Position numbers and translations under genes: made by a program. Shown in pieces: positions 26,254-36,240 of a stretch of 53,064 bases of DNA. The notes beneath the pieces are model-generated. The model searched no databases, was not told where the DNA came from, and saw nothing but the letters and a program-made list of their open reading frames with translations. Position 1 is the stretch's first letter, and every line of letters begins with the position of its first letter. This DNA is from UBA2561 sp964577275 (GTDB lineage: Bacteria > Bacteroidota > Bacteroidia > Cytophagales > Thermoflexibacteraceae). Location of the stretch: the NCBI GenBank assembly GCA_964577275.1, contig CAZNYR010000013.1, positions 1 to 53,064 of the forward strand. The letters are read 5' to 3'.

Positions 26254-26311
26254 CAAAAAAATCTCGTTTGATTAGTAGTTTAATAAATAAACTCCATCAC
26301 AAACGAGATAA
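26254..26311 (-). terminator. Intrinsic terminator of the ABC1 kinase gene
   Basis: On the minus strand a long interrupted stem (TCTCGTTTG with CAAACGAGA, plus inner AGTTTA/TAAACT) is followed by seven T. It lies 51-108 bp after the kinase stop codon. Confidence 0.75.
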
Positions 26312-26340
26312 TTTAAAGCAAAATAAAAAGTTATAAATAT

Positions 26341-26351
26341 CTGATTATCAA
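26341..26351 (+). repeat. Core of the intergenic palindrome family
   Basis: CTGATTATCAA followed by TAAATTATATTT. It lies between the ABC1 kinase stop codon and its terminator, so it would be in the transcript's 3' end. Confidence 0.5.
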
Positions 26352-26361
26352 TAAATTATAT

Positions 26362-27684
26362 TTATTTTTTGAACCAAGCGGTTCGAGTTTCGACTGTGGC
26401 GCGCAAATCATGTAAAATCGAATACAACCCAAAATAAGCTCGATTAAGATACAAAGAATCTTTTTTGCCGCGCGGTCGTTTGGCTTTGCGGACTTCGGTA
26501 TTTTTGGAAAGTCGCTCCCCAAATTCAAACAAGGCATTAAAATATTCATCATCCCCAAAATCGAAGGTTTTTGTCCGAAAAGGTTTGATGGTATATTGAA
26601 TCATCTCCCTGAAAATATTGGTAAATAATTCGCGTTCTCGTGGGGTATCCTCCTCCATAATGAACCTCAAATTATAAAAAACCTCCGTGAGGCGGGCTTC
26701 ATCATTCAAAATTTCGGGGTCGATAACCTGAAAATGCCATTGATAATAATCTTCGGGTATTTCCTTGACACACCCAAAATCAATTACGCCTACCGTGCCG
26801 TCATCCTTCAACAAAAAATTTCCGGGATGCGGGTCGGCATGAACTTCCTTAAGTTGGTGCATCTGAAAATCATAAAAATCCCAGAGTGCCTGTCCGATTT
26901 GGTTTCGGACTTCTTGCGAAGGATTTTTTGCCAGAAATTTATCCAAGTGTTCGCCTTCAAGCCATGCCATCGTCAAGATGCGTTCGGATGATAATTCGGG
27001 GAAATATTGAGCAAAACGCAAATTTTTGATGTGCGCCGATTTTTGTGTCAAATCCATCGAACGTTTGAGTTCTAAGGTATAATCCGTTTCGCTCACGAGC
27101 ATATCTCGCACCTCCGACATATAGACCTCTAAATCAGCTTCGCTCAAGCCAAGTAACTGAATGGCAAAGGGTTTGACCATTTTCAAATCCGAATCAATGC
27201 TATCTGCCACGCCCGGATATTGCACCTTGACTGCCAGTTTTTGTCCATTTTTGGTTGCTTGATGCACCTGTCCAATCGAGGCAGCATTGACTGCCTCTTT
27301 GGTAAATGTATCAAACATTTCGGTTGGTGATTGCTGAAAATATTTCTGGAAAGTCTTGACCACCAAGGGATAAGATAACGGCGGGGCAGAATATTGCGCC
27401 ATCGTAAATTTTTCGGTATAAGCTGTCGGGAGCATATTTTTATCCATGCTCATCATTTGAGCCACTTTTAGCGCACTGCCTTTCAGATTGCTTAGGGCAT
27501 CATAAATGTCTTGGGCATTATCATTATCCAATTCGGAGCGGTCAAGATTGGGGTTTACGGCTTTTTTGGCATAATGTTTGACGTAATTTCGCCCTACTTT
27601 TGCGCCCGTCTTGACAAATTTGGCGGCGCGCTGCACTTTGGAAGTCGGGATATTGTTCTGACTTTGAGGTTTTTCTATGGACAT
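26362..27684 (-). CDS. ABC1/UbiB-family atypical kinase
   Basis: A 440-residue protein of the ABC1/ADCK/UbiB kinase-like family. Visible are the family helix motif, here LKGSALKVAQMMS (the usual KxGQ reads KVAQ); the alanine-rich loop NAASIGQVHQA; the lysine strand LAVKVQYPG; the catalytic stretch HADPHPGNFLL; and the metal-binding VIDFGCVKEI. Relatives support quinone biosynthesis or lipid homeostasis by ATPase or kinase-like activity. No quinone genes are near. It is divergent from alkB with about 160 bp between, where a possible minus-strand -7 box TAAATTTG lies at 27738-27745. The glycine-to-alanine change in KxGQ is notable. Confidence 0.88.
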   Translation of the reverse strand: MSIEKPQSQNNIPTSKVQRAAKFVKTGAKVGRNYVKHYAKKAVNPNLDRSELDNDNAQDIYDALSNLKGSALKVAQMMSMDKNMLPTAYTEKFTMAQYSAPPLSYPLVVKTFQKYFQQSPTEMFDTFTKEAVNAASIGQVHQATKNGQKLAVKVQYPGVADSIDSDLKMVKPFAIQLLGLSEADLEVYMSEVRDMLVSETDYTLELKRSMDLTQKSAHIKNLRFAQYFPELSSERILTMAWLEGEHLDKFLAKNPSQEVRNQIGQALWDFYDFQMHQLKEVHADPHPGNFLLKDDGTVGVIDFGCVKEIPEDYYQWHFQVIDPEILNDEARLTEVFYNLRFIMEEDTPRERELFTNIFREMIQYTIKPFRTKTFDFGDDEYFNALFEFGERLSKNTEVRKAKRPRGKKDSLYLNRAYFGLYSILHDLRATVETRTAWFKK

Positions 27685-27847
27685 GGCATTTGTTCTAAAG
27701 TTTAATCCGATAACACACCATGAAAATAGATTGTTTTCAAATTTATTGTCTGTAACTTTTCTAAAATTGATGGATTTTATGCCCGAAAATTAGTAATTTC
27801 GTTTGTTTTTTACACATAAATCACATGACTAAAACATCAAAAATACC

Positions 27848-28960
27848 ATGACACGCCTCAAAAAATATGGCTTTTTAGTGAGTTTCTTATTTCCCATTTT
27901 GGTTGTAATTGGAGTATATGCAGGTGGACTATGGACATTTACTGCCTTTGTGGTGGGTTATATTTTGATTCCGATTTTGGATGGCATCATCGGCACAGAC
28001 CCCGAAAATATTTCCAAAGAAGATTACCCCAAAATGTCGAAAGACCGTTTTTTCGATTTCGTCGTGTATGCCTATGTCTATTGGCAATATGCCTTGTTGA
28101 TTTGGGGCTGTTATGTCATGGCTTTTTATGCTTTATCTACGCTCGAACTCGTGGGGTTTCTGTTAAGCACCATGGTCGTAACCAGTTGTGGAATTAATGT
28201 CGGACACGAATTGGGACACAAAAAAAGCCCAGTAGCTCGCTTTCATGCCCAAGCCATTTTGATGACCGTTTTCTATATGCACTTTTATATCGAACACAAT
28301 CGAGGACATCACGTCAAGGTCGCTACGCCTGAAGACTCCGCCACCGCCCGAAAAGGACAAACCTATTATGCGTTTTGGGTGCAGAGCGTTTTGGGTGGCT
28401 ATTGGAATGCGTGGAAATTGGAATTCAAACGACTTCAAAAACGAAATTTACCAAAATATAGCCCTCAAAATCAGATGATTTTCTTTTCGATTGCGCCTGT
28501 TTTATGGTATGGGGCTTTGATTTTAGGCTTCGGAACGTGGGCAGGCGGTCATTATCAAGCCATCGCCTTGTATTTGGTGGTGCAGGCATTTTTGGCGGTA
28601 TCTTCCTTAGAAGCCGTCAATTATATCGAACATTATGGCATGGAACGCCAACAGTTACCTGACGGAAAATACGAGCGTGTCAATCCGCTTCATTCGTGGA
28701 ACTCCAATCATTGGATAAGCAATTTATTCTTATTTCAGCTCCAACGCCACTCTGACCATCATGCGTTTGCCATCCGTCCGTATCAGATTTTACGGCACTT
28801 CGACCAAAGTCCGCAACTCCCCACAGGGTATCCGCTCATGATTATGACCGCTCTCATTCCGCCCCTGTGGTTTGGGATGATGAACAAACGCCTCGAAGAT
28901 TGGAAAGCTAAATCGTATGACCAAGAACACATCAAAAAAGCCATTCAAGAAACCATATAA
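27848..28960 (+). CDS. alkB: Alkane 1-monooxygenase (AlkB type)
   Basis: A 370-residue integral-membrane di-iron hydroxylase. All four histidine motifs are present: HELGHK (120-125), EHNRGHH (149-155), NYIEHYGMER (258-267) and LQRHSDHH (298-305). The third motif with its trailing GMER is specific to alkane hydroxylases rather than fatty-acid desaturases. The enzyme oxidises the terminal carbon of medium-chain alkanes at the inner membrane, using electrons from rubredoxin and its reductase. Neither partner gene is adjacent. It is convergent with the large membrane protein gene, with only 19 bp between. Confidence 0.95.
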   Translation: MTRLKKYGFLVSFLFPILVVIGVYAGGLWTFTAFVVGYILIPILDGIIGTDPENISKEDYPKMSKDRFFDFVVYAYVYWQYALLIWGCYVMAFYALSTLELVGFLLSTMVVTSCGINVGHELGHKKSPVARFHAQAILMTVFYMHFYIEHNRGHHVKVATPEDSATARKGQTYYAFWVQSVLGGYWNAWKLEFKRLQKRNLPKYSPQNQMIFFSIAPVLWYGALILGFGTWAGGHYQAIALYLVVQAFLAVSSLEAVNYIEHYGMERQQLPDGKYERVNPLHSWNSNHWISNLFLFQLQRHSDHHAFAIRPYQILRHFDQSPQLPTGYPLMIMTALIPPLWFGMMNKRLEDWKAKSYDQEHIKKAIQETI

Positions 28961-28979
28961 ATTGCACTTTCAGGCTTAT

Positions 28980-30659
28980 TTATTTCGAGGAAGTTTGAGG
29001 TAATTCCGATGGATTTTGCGGATGTTCAATGACTCTATAAAATCGTAATTGATGTTTTTCTTCAAGAAAATCAAATGCAATCGCACGGGCGTAATGTTCC
29101 TTCATGTATTGCTTATAAAATTCGTTTTTTTGATTTTTACTGACTAATATTACATCAGGATGGTCAATTATATCTTCATGAATATTAGAAATATGATATT
29201 TCTTCAAAGTTTCTTGAATCAGAGCAGGATAGGAACAATGCCCTAAATGAATTAAGTCTATGTTTTTGATTTTCTGGGGATTACCTAAAAAAATGCCACT
29301 CACATAACTTGGCGAAATATCCCAAAAAATATATAATTTATTGCGTTGCAGTGATGCCATGAGTTGCTGAAAACCTTGCACGCCTTTTTCATTAATTTGG
29401 CTGTGCGTGTGATTTTCTTTTATGGATAAAAACAACATCATTAGTATGAATCCGCCCAAGATGAAGATTCGCTTGGGGCGAAATTCAGCATTGGCAAGAA
29501 CGAAACACAGCCCCAAAATCCAAAAGGAAAAAAGAATGTAAGTAATGTGATATTCAGTGATTTTCATAAAATAAGCCAAGTATAAAAATAGCAGAAATAT
29601 GAACCCAAACGAAACAGAACTAAGCAAAATGATTTTGTTTTGAAATTGACCTATCATCAAAATAACGACCCATGAAACGTATGCCAATATTGCATGACTT
29701 GAGGTGTAAGTATCTCGTAATCTGGATAATACATACCAAACGCCTCGTTGCCTGACGAATTTCAGGGTATAAACGCTGTGATGGTGCATTAATTGACGAA
29801 ATTGCGCTAATCCAAAGACCTTTTCATCGGTAAAAAACCAGCTTCTAAGCATAGAGCAATCATTTTTTGACCACTGATTTTGGGCATAAATATCCTGATA
29901 GGGACTAAAAGGCAACTGGTCGTAATCCAGTATCGAAACAAGATAACCGATATGTTCTCGGTGATTTTTCCATGCGGGATTTGAGTCGTAATAAGCTGAA
30001 TCATAGTATTTTAACAAAAAAACACCCGCAAAACTAATCAATAAAACGGCGATGGTCAAGCCTAATTTTTTTTGAATGATTTTTCCCTGAAAATATGCCC
30101 AATATCCGCCCATCGGCAGGCATAAGATGAGCATCAACAAACACGAATGAAAGCGGATACAACTGCCCCAAATAATTAATAGTATCGAAAATCCCCATGT
30201 AATTTTTTTCGATTTTGCTTGTAAAAATATATGAAAATATAAAATAATTCCTGCAAAACTAACATACGCACCCACTACCGTAAAAAACATATTCACAACG
30301 GAATAAAAGGCGATGGCAAAAAAAATCAATCCTAAAAAAAGACTATTTTTAGATTTTTGATATATAAAAACATATAAAATAACAAAATGTGCTACAAATA
30401 ATGAAATTAACAAATAAAAATCATACCATGCAAAATTGGGAAAACGAAGTGTTAAAAATTTTAATAAATGCCCTATAAGTACATTACTAAAGAGCATAAA
30501 TTCGGAGGGCGTTTGGTTCAGGAAAAAACCAGCCGTAATGGAAGACATTTGCAGGTCGTCTAATCCTGTACGAATGGTAAAAAATGAAAAAATAAATCCA
30601 TAAAAACATAAGATTCCTACAAATGCCAGCCCAAAGGGTGAAAAGTTAAATTTTTTCAT
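28980..30659 (-). CDS. Large polytopic membrane protein, possibly glycosyltransferase-like
   Basis: A protein of about 559 residues with roughly ten to twelve hydrophobic segments over the first 420 residues and a soluble C-terminal domain of about 130 residues. An acidic pair early in the chain (RTGLDDLQMSS, after the first helix) recalls GT-C glycosyltransferases and related membrane enzymes, but I cannot assign a family. ATG 30659 (MKKFNFSPFG) fits a first membrane helix better than the in-frame ATG at 30677. Codon use is AT-rich. Role unknown. Confidence 0.7.
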   Translation of the reverse strand: MKKFNFSPFGLAFVGILCFYGFIFSFFTIRTGLDDLQMSSITAGFFLNQTPSEFMLFSNVLIGHLLKFLTLRFPNFAWYDFYLLISLFVAHFVILYVFIYQKSKNSLFLGLIFFAIAFYSVVNMFFTVVGAYVSFAGIILYFHIFLQAKSKKITWGFSILLIIWGSCIRFHSCLLMLILCLPMGGYWAYFQGKIIQKKLGLTIAVLLISFAGVFLLKYYDSAYYDSNPAWKNHREHIGYLVSILDYDQLPFSPYQDIYAQNQWSKNDCSMLRSWFFTDEKVFGLAQFRQLMHHHSVYTLKFVRQRGVWYVLSRLRDTYTSSHAILAYVSWVVILMIGQFQNKIILLSSVSFGFIFLLFLYLAYFMKITEYHITYILFSFWILGLCFVLANAEFRPKRIFILGGFILMMLFLSIKENHTHSQINEKGVQGFQQLMASLQRNKLYIFWDISPSYVSGIFLGNPQKIKNIDLIHLGHCSYPALIQETLKKYHISNIHEDIIDHPDVILVSKNQKNEFYKQYMKEHYARAIAFDFLEEKHQLRFYRVIEHPQNPSELPQTSSK

Positions 30660-30729
30660 AATCAAAGGAAAATACACATGGGAAATGAGCTTAAATTCCC
30701 CTGTTTTTCAGCATCAAAAATGAGTTAGT

Positions 30730-31527
30730 TTAGTCATTTTTCCACCAGTCCAAATCAATTTGTACTTTAATTTTTGTGCCTTTTTTGCTCAATTTGGATA
30801 AAAACCGATAGCCACTTTGCTCTTCAATTTGTTTGACTGGCAGGGCATAATCCCACAAACTGGCATTGCTCACGGGCTGATTGGGCATGATAAATCCGAT
30901 GGCTTTTTTGTGATGTATCGAATAAATGACCTTATAAAAATACTTTGGAACAGGAATATTGTTAATTTTTCGGGGTCTTTGCCCATAAAGTGGACCTGTA
31001 ATGATATATAAATTGCCTTTGGTGTGCGTCCATTTTCGGGATAATCCTTCGAGCTTGCTCCACGCCTGCCGATTTAGTTTTGGGTCTTGCAGGGCAATAT
31101 TACTCATCAAGAAAGTTTCATTATTACTTTTTCGGCTAAAATCAATGGCGGCACTGGGCGCAAGATGCCCTTTGTCATACCCGCTATTGGTGTAATCTTC
31201 GGGTTTAACCCTGTAATTTTCAGGAATATCGGGGTCGGCATCAAAGTTTTCGCCACGTTCCACATCCACTCCAATCGACCCTCGACTAATAACATAAGAG
31301 ACCCACAGGGCGCATCTTCGCTCAAAACTATACCCCAAACTGTACCCTCTGCGGTCTAAAACAAGGTCAGTTTGGCATGGAATACCATATTTTTTGTGAT
31401 TCCGCAAGGCATAAAGCCAGACATAGGTCAGATGTCGGTACGGAATCAGATAGGAAGATAACACAAAGTGCATCATCGCTCCGGCAAAATACGCTAACAC
31501 AATCAGAACCAAACACAAATTATCCAT
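30730..31527 (-). CDS. Endonuclease G-type DNA/RNA non-specific nuclease
   Basis: A protein of about 265 residues. It starts with a membrane anchor (LCLVLIVLAYFAGAMMHFVL) and continues with the NUC1/EndoG beta-beta-alpha-metal nuclease domain. The catalytic motif reads DKGHLAPSAA, where many members have DRGH; the following NETFLMSNIALQDPKLNR is typical. The predicted product is attached to the inner membrane with its nuclease domain outside the cytoplasm, where it could degrade nucleic acids for nutrition or defence. ATG 31527 is chosen because it directly precedes the hydrophobic stretch. It is 43 bp after the symporter gene, so co-transcription is likely. Confidence 0.85.
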   Translation of the reverse strand: MDNLCLVLIVLAYFAGAMMHFVLSSYLIPYRHLTYVWLYALRNHKKYGIPCQTDLVLDRRGYSLGYSFERRCALWVSYVISRGSIGVDVERGENFDADPDIPENYRVKPEDYTNSGYDKGHLAPSAAIDFSRKSNNETFLMSNIALQDPKLNRQAWSKLEGLSRKWTHTKGNLYIITGPLYGQRPRKINNIPVPKYFYKVIYSIHHKKAIGFIMPNQPVSNASLWDYALPVKQIEEQSGYRFLSKLSKKGTKIKVQIDLDWWKND

Positions 31528-31570
31528 ATCGTATTGTATATCAAGTAGTTCGTATTGAATTTTTATGAAA

Positions 31571-32962
31571 TTATCCGATAATATGAATGCCAAAAAATCG
31601 CCCTAAAACCGTAAGCAGAAATAGCATACCCAAGACGGCAGGACAAATAAATGTAATGGCAATATTGATTAATTTTTCGACCAAACTTCCCTTGTAGTTG
31701 GGATTTCCTGATGCAATTTCTTCGGATAAATTATGTTTTTTCCAGATATATGCCGTAAACATGGTAATCAGACATCCGCCCAAAGGCAAAAAGGTATCAT
31801 TGGCGACATCATTGACAAAGGTCAGGAAATCCGTAGGTTTGTCTGCTCCAAAGTAGGTAACGAATCCTGTAAAAAAATCGGAATATCCTTGCGATACAAG
31901 TGATGGAATGCCTACCAGAAAGACCAGCGTTGCCATGCCCCAGACTGTCAATCTGCGGGGCAATTTATATTCATCAACCAAAAATGCAACAGGCACTTCG
32001 AGCAGGGAAACCGTTGAGGTCAAAGCGGCAAAAGAAAGTAACATAAAAAATAATGAACCCACAAAAATACCTGCGCCGCCTAAGGTTTCAAAAACACCGG
32101 GCAATATCGTAAAAATCAAGCCTGCGCCGCCCGAAATATTGGACATATCGCCTTGATTCATGTAGGCAACCAAAGGAAACATCATCAGCCCCGCAATAAA
32201 AGCAATACCGACATCCGCCAGCGTAATCAATGCCGCTGATTCGATAATATTATCTTTTTTTCCGACATAACTTCCATACGTAATTAATGCGCCCATTCCT
32301 AAAGAAAGCGAGAAAAATGCTTGTCCTAATGCACTATAAATTACATCCGAAGTAATTTTTGAGAAGTCAGGCAAGAAATAAAATTTGATGCCTTCCATGG
32401 CATAAGGCAACGTCATGGCATAAATTGCGAGTGCCAAAATAATGATGATGAGCGTGGGCATCAGGAACTTAGCTGCTTTTTCGACACCGCCCGCAATGCC
32501 TTTGGATACAATCAAACCTGTTGCAATCATAAAAATAATGCCGTATAAGCCTACTTTTGTAACATTTTTGACAAAATCTCCAAATTGGTTGCCGATGGCA
32601 AAATTGCCCTGTACCATTTCGACAAAATAACCAAATGCCCATCCCGCCACGACATTATAAAAAGACAAAATTAATACGCCACTCAAGATGCCCAATAATC
32701 CTACAAATTTCCAATTTTTATAGCCTAATGCCTCGAATGCGCCCACAGGATTGCGTTGGGTGCGTCTTCCGATAGCAATTTCGGAAACCATGACAGGAAA
32801 ACACAGCACGAAACAAAACAATAAATACATCGCTACGAAAGCCGCACCGCCTCCATCGCCAACCTCAAACGGGAATTTCCAGATATTTCCCAAACCAACT
32901 GCCGAACCTGCGGCGGCGGCAATAAATCCAAATTTACTCGAAAAACCTCCTCGGGCTGCCAT
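31571..32962 (-). CDS. Sodium-dependent transporter, NSS family
   Basis: A 463-residue membrane protein with 11-12 hydrophobic segments. The first helix has the neurotransmitter:sodium symporter signature AAAGSAVGLGNIWKFPFEVG, including the unwound sodium- and substrate-binding stretch. Further typical segments are FFSLSLGMGALITYGSY (helix 6) and LSFAALTSTVSLLEVPVAFL (helix 8). Bacterial relatives such as LeuT and MhsT carry amino acids with sodium. The exact substrate is unknown. A terminator separates it from the sdh genes upstream. Confidence 0.93.
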   Translation of the reverse strand: MAARGGFSSKFGFIAAAAGSAVGLGNIWKFPFEVGDGGGAAFVAMYLLFCFVLCFPVMVSEIAIGRRTQRNPVGAFEALGYKNWKFVGLLGILSGVLILSFYNVVAGWAFGYFVEMVQGNFAIGNQFGDFVKNVTKVGLYGIIFMIATGLIVSKGIAGGVEKAAKFLMPTLIIIILALAIYAMTLPYAMEGIKFYFLPDFSKITSDVIYSALGQAFFSLSLGMGALITYGSYVGKKDNIIESAALITLADVGIAFIAGLMMFPLVAYMNQGDMSNISGGAGLIFTILPGVFETLGGAGIFVGSLFFMLLSFAALTSTVSLLEVPVAFLVDEYKLPRRLTVWGMATLVFLVGIPSLVSQGYSDFFTGFVTYFGADKPTDFLTFVNDVANDTFLPLGGCLITMFTAYIWKKHNLSEEIASGNPNYKGSLVEKLINIAITFICPAVLGMLFLLTVLGRFFGIHIIG

Positions 32963-33052
32963 AAAACTTTATCTTTTGTGGTTTATTACTCATTTTGAAA
33001 CCGTAAATATAGGAATTATTCCAAAACGATGGTTTTTATTTTGTATTGGGCA

Positions 33053-33095
33053 TAAAAAACAAACGGAAAACCACGCGCAGGGCGAAATTTTCCGT
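33053..33095 (-). terminator. Terminator of the sdhCAB operon
   Basis: On the minus strand ACGGAAAA pairs with TTTTCCGT around a 17-nt loop and is followed by TTGTTTTTTATG. It starts 36 bp after the sdhB stop codon. Confidence 0.75.
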
Positions 33096-33130
33096 CAAGA
33101 TTAAATTTAGCACTTAATTGAGGATAAAAC

Positions 33131-33946
33131 TTACACGCCAAAATCCAAATAATTGGGTTTGGAAATGGGTATAAATTCTTCGGTATCATCCAATGAAAAT
33201 CGTGAACTCAAGTATTCCCGATTCAGGCGAGCGATGTGCGTCAAGGAAATTTCTTTCGGACATTCGACCGAACAAGCCCCCGTATTGGTACAAGCTCCGA
33301 AGCCTTCGGCATCCATCTGCGCCAACATATTTTGTGCGCGTTTTTTGGCTTCCGACTTGCCTTGTGGTAAAACGGCTAATTGTGAAACTTTTGCCGATAA
33401 AAATAACATTGCCGAGGCATTCTTACAAGTTGCTACGCACGCCCCACAGCCAATGCAAGCCGCCGCATCCATGGCATCGTCAGCAATGGCTTTGGGAATC
33501 AGGATTTCGTTGGCATCGGGAGCATTTCCCGTATTGACGGATACATAACCGCCCGCCTGAATGATGCGGTCAAATGAAGTTCTATCAACGGTCAAATCTT
33601 TGATAACGGGAAAGGGCTGCGCTCTCCAGGGTTCGACATAAATAGTTTCGCCATCTTTGAAAGACCTCATGTGTAATTGACAAGTGGTAATGCCTGTATC
33701 GGGTCCGTGTGCTCGTCCGTTAATGTACATACTACACATTCCGCAAATTCCTTCGCGACAATCGTGGTCAAACGCTACGGGGTCTTCGCCTTTCGATAAT
33801 AATTGTTCGTTCAGTTGGTCGAACATTTCCAAAAAAGAAGCATTAGGAGAAACCTCTTTCATTTGGTAAGTAACCATTTCGCCTTGGGCTTGTGCGCTCG
33901 ACTGTCGCCAAACTTTCAGCGTATAATTTCGAGTTTCTGCTGACAT
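33131..33946 (-). CDS. sdhB: Succinate dehydrogenase/fumarate reductase iron-sulfur subunit
   Basis: A 271-residue subunit carrying three Fe-S clusters: the plant-type 2Fe-2S site CREGICGMC plus a later cysteine, then CIGCGACVATC and CTNTGACSVECP for the 4Fe-4S and 3Fe-4S clusters. It passes electrons between the flavoprotein SdhA and the membrane haem subunit SdhC. Sequence spacing is that of the type B enzymes in Bacteroidota. It is last in the sdhC-sdhA-sdhB operon, 172 bp after sdhA, an unusually wide gap that contains a palindrome-family core. Confidence 0.96.
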   Translation of the reverse strand: MSAETRNYTLKVWRQSSAQAQGEMVTYQMKEVSPNASFLEMFDQLNEQLLSKGEDPVAFDHDCREGICGMCSMYINGRAHGPDTGITTCQLHMRSFKDGETIYVEPWRAQPFPVIKDLTVDRTSFDRIIQAGGYVSVNTGNAPDANEILIPKAIADDAMDAAACIGCGACVATCKNASAMLFLSAKVSQLAVLPQGKSEAKKRAQNMLAQMDAEGFGACTNTGACSVECPKEISLTHIARLNREYLSSRFSLDDTEEFIPISKPNYLDFGV

Positions 33947-34078
33947 GGTTTTATATTTTTAAAAAAATAATTGAGTAGTGAATCGTGCGTATAGAGTAAT
34001 GAAATTTGTTACTCATCAAGTTTCAATTTTAATAGAATGAATGGATTTTGAAAATCGGCTTTAAAAATTTCTAACCTA

Positions 34079-34089
34079 CTGATTTTCAG
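34079..34089 (-). repeat. Core of the intergenic palindrome family inside the sdh operon
   Basis: On the minus strand CTGAAAATCAG followed by TAGGTTAGAAATTTT. It lies between sdhA and sdhB, about 135 bp before the sdhB start and pointing towards it. Confidence 0.5.
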
Positions 34090-34118
34090 AATAAAATTCT
34101 ATAAAAATCATGCAAAAA

Positions 34119-36240
34119 TTACTTATAACTTCGTTGCGTGAGTTTGACATTTTCAAAGATTAATTCCTCTTTGTGCAAAATGGGGTCTGCGCCGTTATGG
34201 TTATATTCCCAAGCCGCCACGTAGCGATAATTTTCGTCATCTCGTCTGGCTTCGCCTTCTTCGGTTTGGTGTTCTTCTCGGAAGTGTCCGCCGCATGATT
34301 CTTCACGGTCTAAGGCATCCACGACCATGAGTTCGCCCAATTCTAAGAAATCCGCCAAACGGTTTGCTTTTTCGAGCGTTACGTTGAGTTCTTCGGCATT
34401 TCCAATGACTTTGAGATTATTTTCAAAATCATTTTTGAGTGCTTGAATCTCCTTTCGGGCTTCTTTGAGTCCTTCGGCAGTTCGGGACATTCCGCATTTA
34501 TCCATCATAATTTTACCCAATTCGATATGAATTTCATCGGGTGTTCGTGCGCCTTTTGACTCAATTAATTTTTTCAGACGCACCTTACATTCGTTCTCCA
34601 CTTTCTTAAATTCGGGATGGTCTGTGGACGGAATATCATAAGAAACCCCTGTCAGATAATCGCCAATCGTATAAGGCAGGACAAAATAACCATCTGCCAA
34701 ACCTTGCATTAATGCACTGGCACCCAGTCGGTTAGCTCCGTGGTCAGAGAAATTTGCTTCGCCAATGGCATAAAGTCCGGGGAGGTTGGTCATCAAATTG
34801 TAATCGACCCAAAGTCCGCCCATAGTATAATGCGGAGCGGGATAAATTCTCATCGGCAATTCGTAGGGATTATCATCCGTAATTCGATAATACATATCGA
34901 ATAAGTTGCCGTATTTTTCTGCAATTTTCTTTTGTCCATCCCGTTTGATGGCATCTCGGAAATCCAAATAAACGGCACGTCCTGTTTCGCCTACGCCCAA
35001 TCCTTCATCACAGACATATTTCGCATTTCGGGAAGCGACATCGCGCGGCACAAGATTTCCGAAAGTAGGGTATTTTTCTTCGAGGTAATAAAACCGTTCA
35101 TTTTCGGGAATTTCGTTCGGTTTTCGTTTATCGCCTTTGATGCGTGGCACCCAAACTCGCCCGTCATTTCGCAAGGATTCGGACATCAAGGTCAATTTGG
35201 ACTGATGTATTCCGTGCGTAGGAATACAAGTGGGATGAATTTGTGTGTAACACGGATTGGCAAATAAAGCTCCTTTTTTGTGTGCGCGCCAAGCGGCGGT
35301 AGCGTTAGAAGCCATCGCATTGGTCGAGAGATAAAAGACATTCGAGTAGCCGCCTGTCGCCAAAACTACGGCGTGCGCCGAATGCGATTCGATTTTCCCT
35401 GTAATCAAATTCCGAGTTACGATGCCTTGCGCCTTGCCATCAACCATGACCACATCCAGCATTTCGGTACGCGTGTACATTTTGACTTTTCCCGCCGAGA
35501 TTTGTCGGCTCAATGCGCTGTACGCTCCCAATAATAATTGTTGTCCCGTCTGACCGCGCGCATAAAACGTTCGGGAAACCAATGCGCCACCAAATGAACG
35601 ATTGTCCAATGTCCCGCCATNNNNNNNNNNTACCTTTGGCGTAACCATCTACGACAACCACATCGAGCAGTTCAGTGCGTGGAAACATGGTGACAGAACC
35701 CGCACCAATTTGACGGCTTAAAGCTTGATATGCGCCGAGTAAAAGTTGTTGACCTGTTTGTCCCCGTGCATAAAAGGTTCTTGAAACCTGTGCGCCGCCG
35801 AATGACCGATTGGTCAGCAGTCCGCCATATTCACGGGCAAATGGCACGCCTTGCGCTACGCATTGGTCGATAATGCCGTTACTTACTTCGGCTAATCGGT
35901 GGACATTTGCTTCTCTTGCCCGATAATCGCCCCCTTTAATGGTGTCGTAAAATAATCGCCAAACACTATCGCCGTCATTCGGATAATTTTTGGCAGCATT
36001 GATGCCGCCCTGTGCCGCAATACTGTGCGCTCTTCGGGGGCTATCTTGGAAGCAAAACGCCTTGACATTATAGCCCAATTCGGCAAAAGAAGCGGCGGCG
36101 GAGGCACCTCCGAGTCCTGTTCCGACTACGATAATGTCGTATTTTCGTTTGTTCGCAGGGTTCACGAGTTTCACGCCGAACTTGTGCTTCGTCCATTTTT
36201 CGGCTAACGGACCTGCGGGTATTTTTGAATCCAGTTTCAT
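34119..36240 (-). CDS. sdhA: Succinate dehydrogenase/fumarate reductase flavoprotein subunit (split by gap)
   Basis: The catalytic FAD subunit. The 5' part (36240-35631) encodes residues 1-203 with the FAD-binding IIVVGTGLGGASAA and the flavin-attachment HSIAAQGGINAAK. The 3' part (35620-34119) encodes about 499 residues with YAIGEANFSDHGANRLGASA and the usual C-terminus. The two parts are not adjacent pieces: about 66 residues from the YGG-LxNRSFGGAxVS region to VDGxAxG occur on both sides of the N run, about 80% identical in protein and clearly different in DNA. Removing one copy gives roughly 636 residues, the normal length. The gap may therefore join two different sdhA copies. Operon position between sdhC and sdhB is normal. 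Confidence 0.9.
35621..35630. other. Assembly gap in sdhA with divergent overlapping ends
   Basis: Ten N. Flanks 35631-35828 and 35420-35620 encode the same stretch of SdhA in two divergent versions, so this is not a simple missing-sequence gap. Confidence 0.9.

Noticed and set aside
34119..36240. sdhA as two separate tandem genes
   Set aside because: Neither part is complete, the split coincides with an assembly gap, and together they make one normal-length SdhA after removing the overlap.
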